Below are positions 23,894 through 23,917 of a stretch of 23,917 nt of DNA, one piece after another (the stretch's first letter is position 1; the number at the start of each line of letters is the position of its first letter). The position numbers were made by a program, and so were the translations under genes. Source of the stretch: Thioglobus_C sp964448305 (GTDB lineage Bacteria; Pseudomonadota; Gammaproteobacteria; PS1; Pseudothioglobaceae); assembly GCA_964448305.1 (NCBI GenBank), contig CAYUWB010000019.1, positions 1 to 23,917 on the forward strand. The letters are read 5' to 3'. The notes under the pieces were generated by a model. It was given only the letters and a program-made list of their open reading frames with translations. It had not been told where the DNA came from and searched no databases.

Positions 23894-23917
23894 GTAAAAA
23901 ATTCCAGCTCTGCAAAG

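Overview
The window looks like a chromosomal segment from an AT-rich, autotrophic, sulfur-oxidising gammaproteobacterium of the SUP05/Thioglobus/bivalve-symbiont kind. That placement is inferred from gene content. A proteobacterial phosphoribulokinase sits straight after dnaA-dnaN-recF-gyrB; petABC-sspAB, tpiA-secG-tRNA-Leu and dciA/secA are typical gammaproteobacterial neighbourhoods; and the genome is AT-rich. A run of exactly 100 N inside leuS shows that this is scaffolded draft or metagenome sequence.

Layout. Positions 1-840 hold non-coding AT-rich DNA, a bidirectional terminator, and a one-gene unit (own promoter and terminator) for an unrecognised secreted Asn/Gly/Trp-rich protein. From 921 to 2697, all on the minus strand, come yqhA-like, tpiA, secG and tRNA-Leu(GAG). 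From 2826 to 10037 on the plus strand lies the replication cluster dnaA-dnaN-recF-gyrB followed by cbbP; the 214-bp dnaA-dnaN spacer has several DnaA-box-like sequences and is the best oriC candidate here. After a strong terminator comes a chromate-transporter gene (10118-11425), whose end overlaps that of leuS. leuS (with the N gap) and a class 1B pyrD form a minus-strand pair, divergent from bioD.

From 14978 to 18611, minus strand, is petA-petB-petC (Rieske/cytochrome bc1), then a terminator and sspA-sspB. dciA (minus) is divergent from secA (plus). secA-anmK-pyrC, the last unit, is tightly overlapping.

How they fit together. The segment is almost entirely housekeeping: replication initiation and its clamp, repair and supercoiling functions, a helicase-loader homologue, Sec export (SecA, SecG), the bc1 respiratory complex, starvation/proteolysis adaptors, pyrimidine synthesis (pyrC, pyrD), biotin synthesis, cell-wall recycling, and one Calvin-cycle enzyme beside the origin. 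I see no phage, IS element, CRISPR or defence island. The most novel candidates are the secreted repeat protein, the origin spacer together with a somewhat divergent DnaA, and several residue-level departures in otherwise standard proteins (cytochrome b PLWY, RecF Walker A, SspA PFP).
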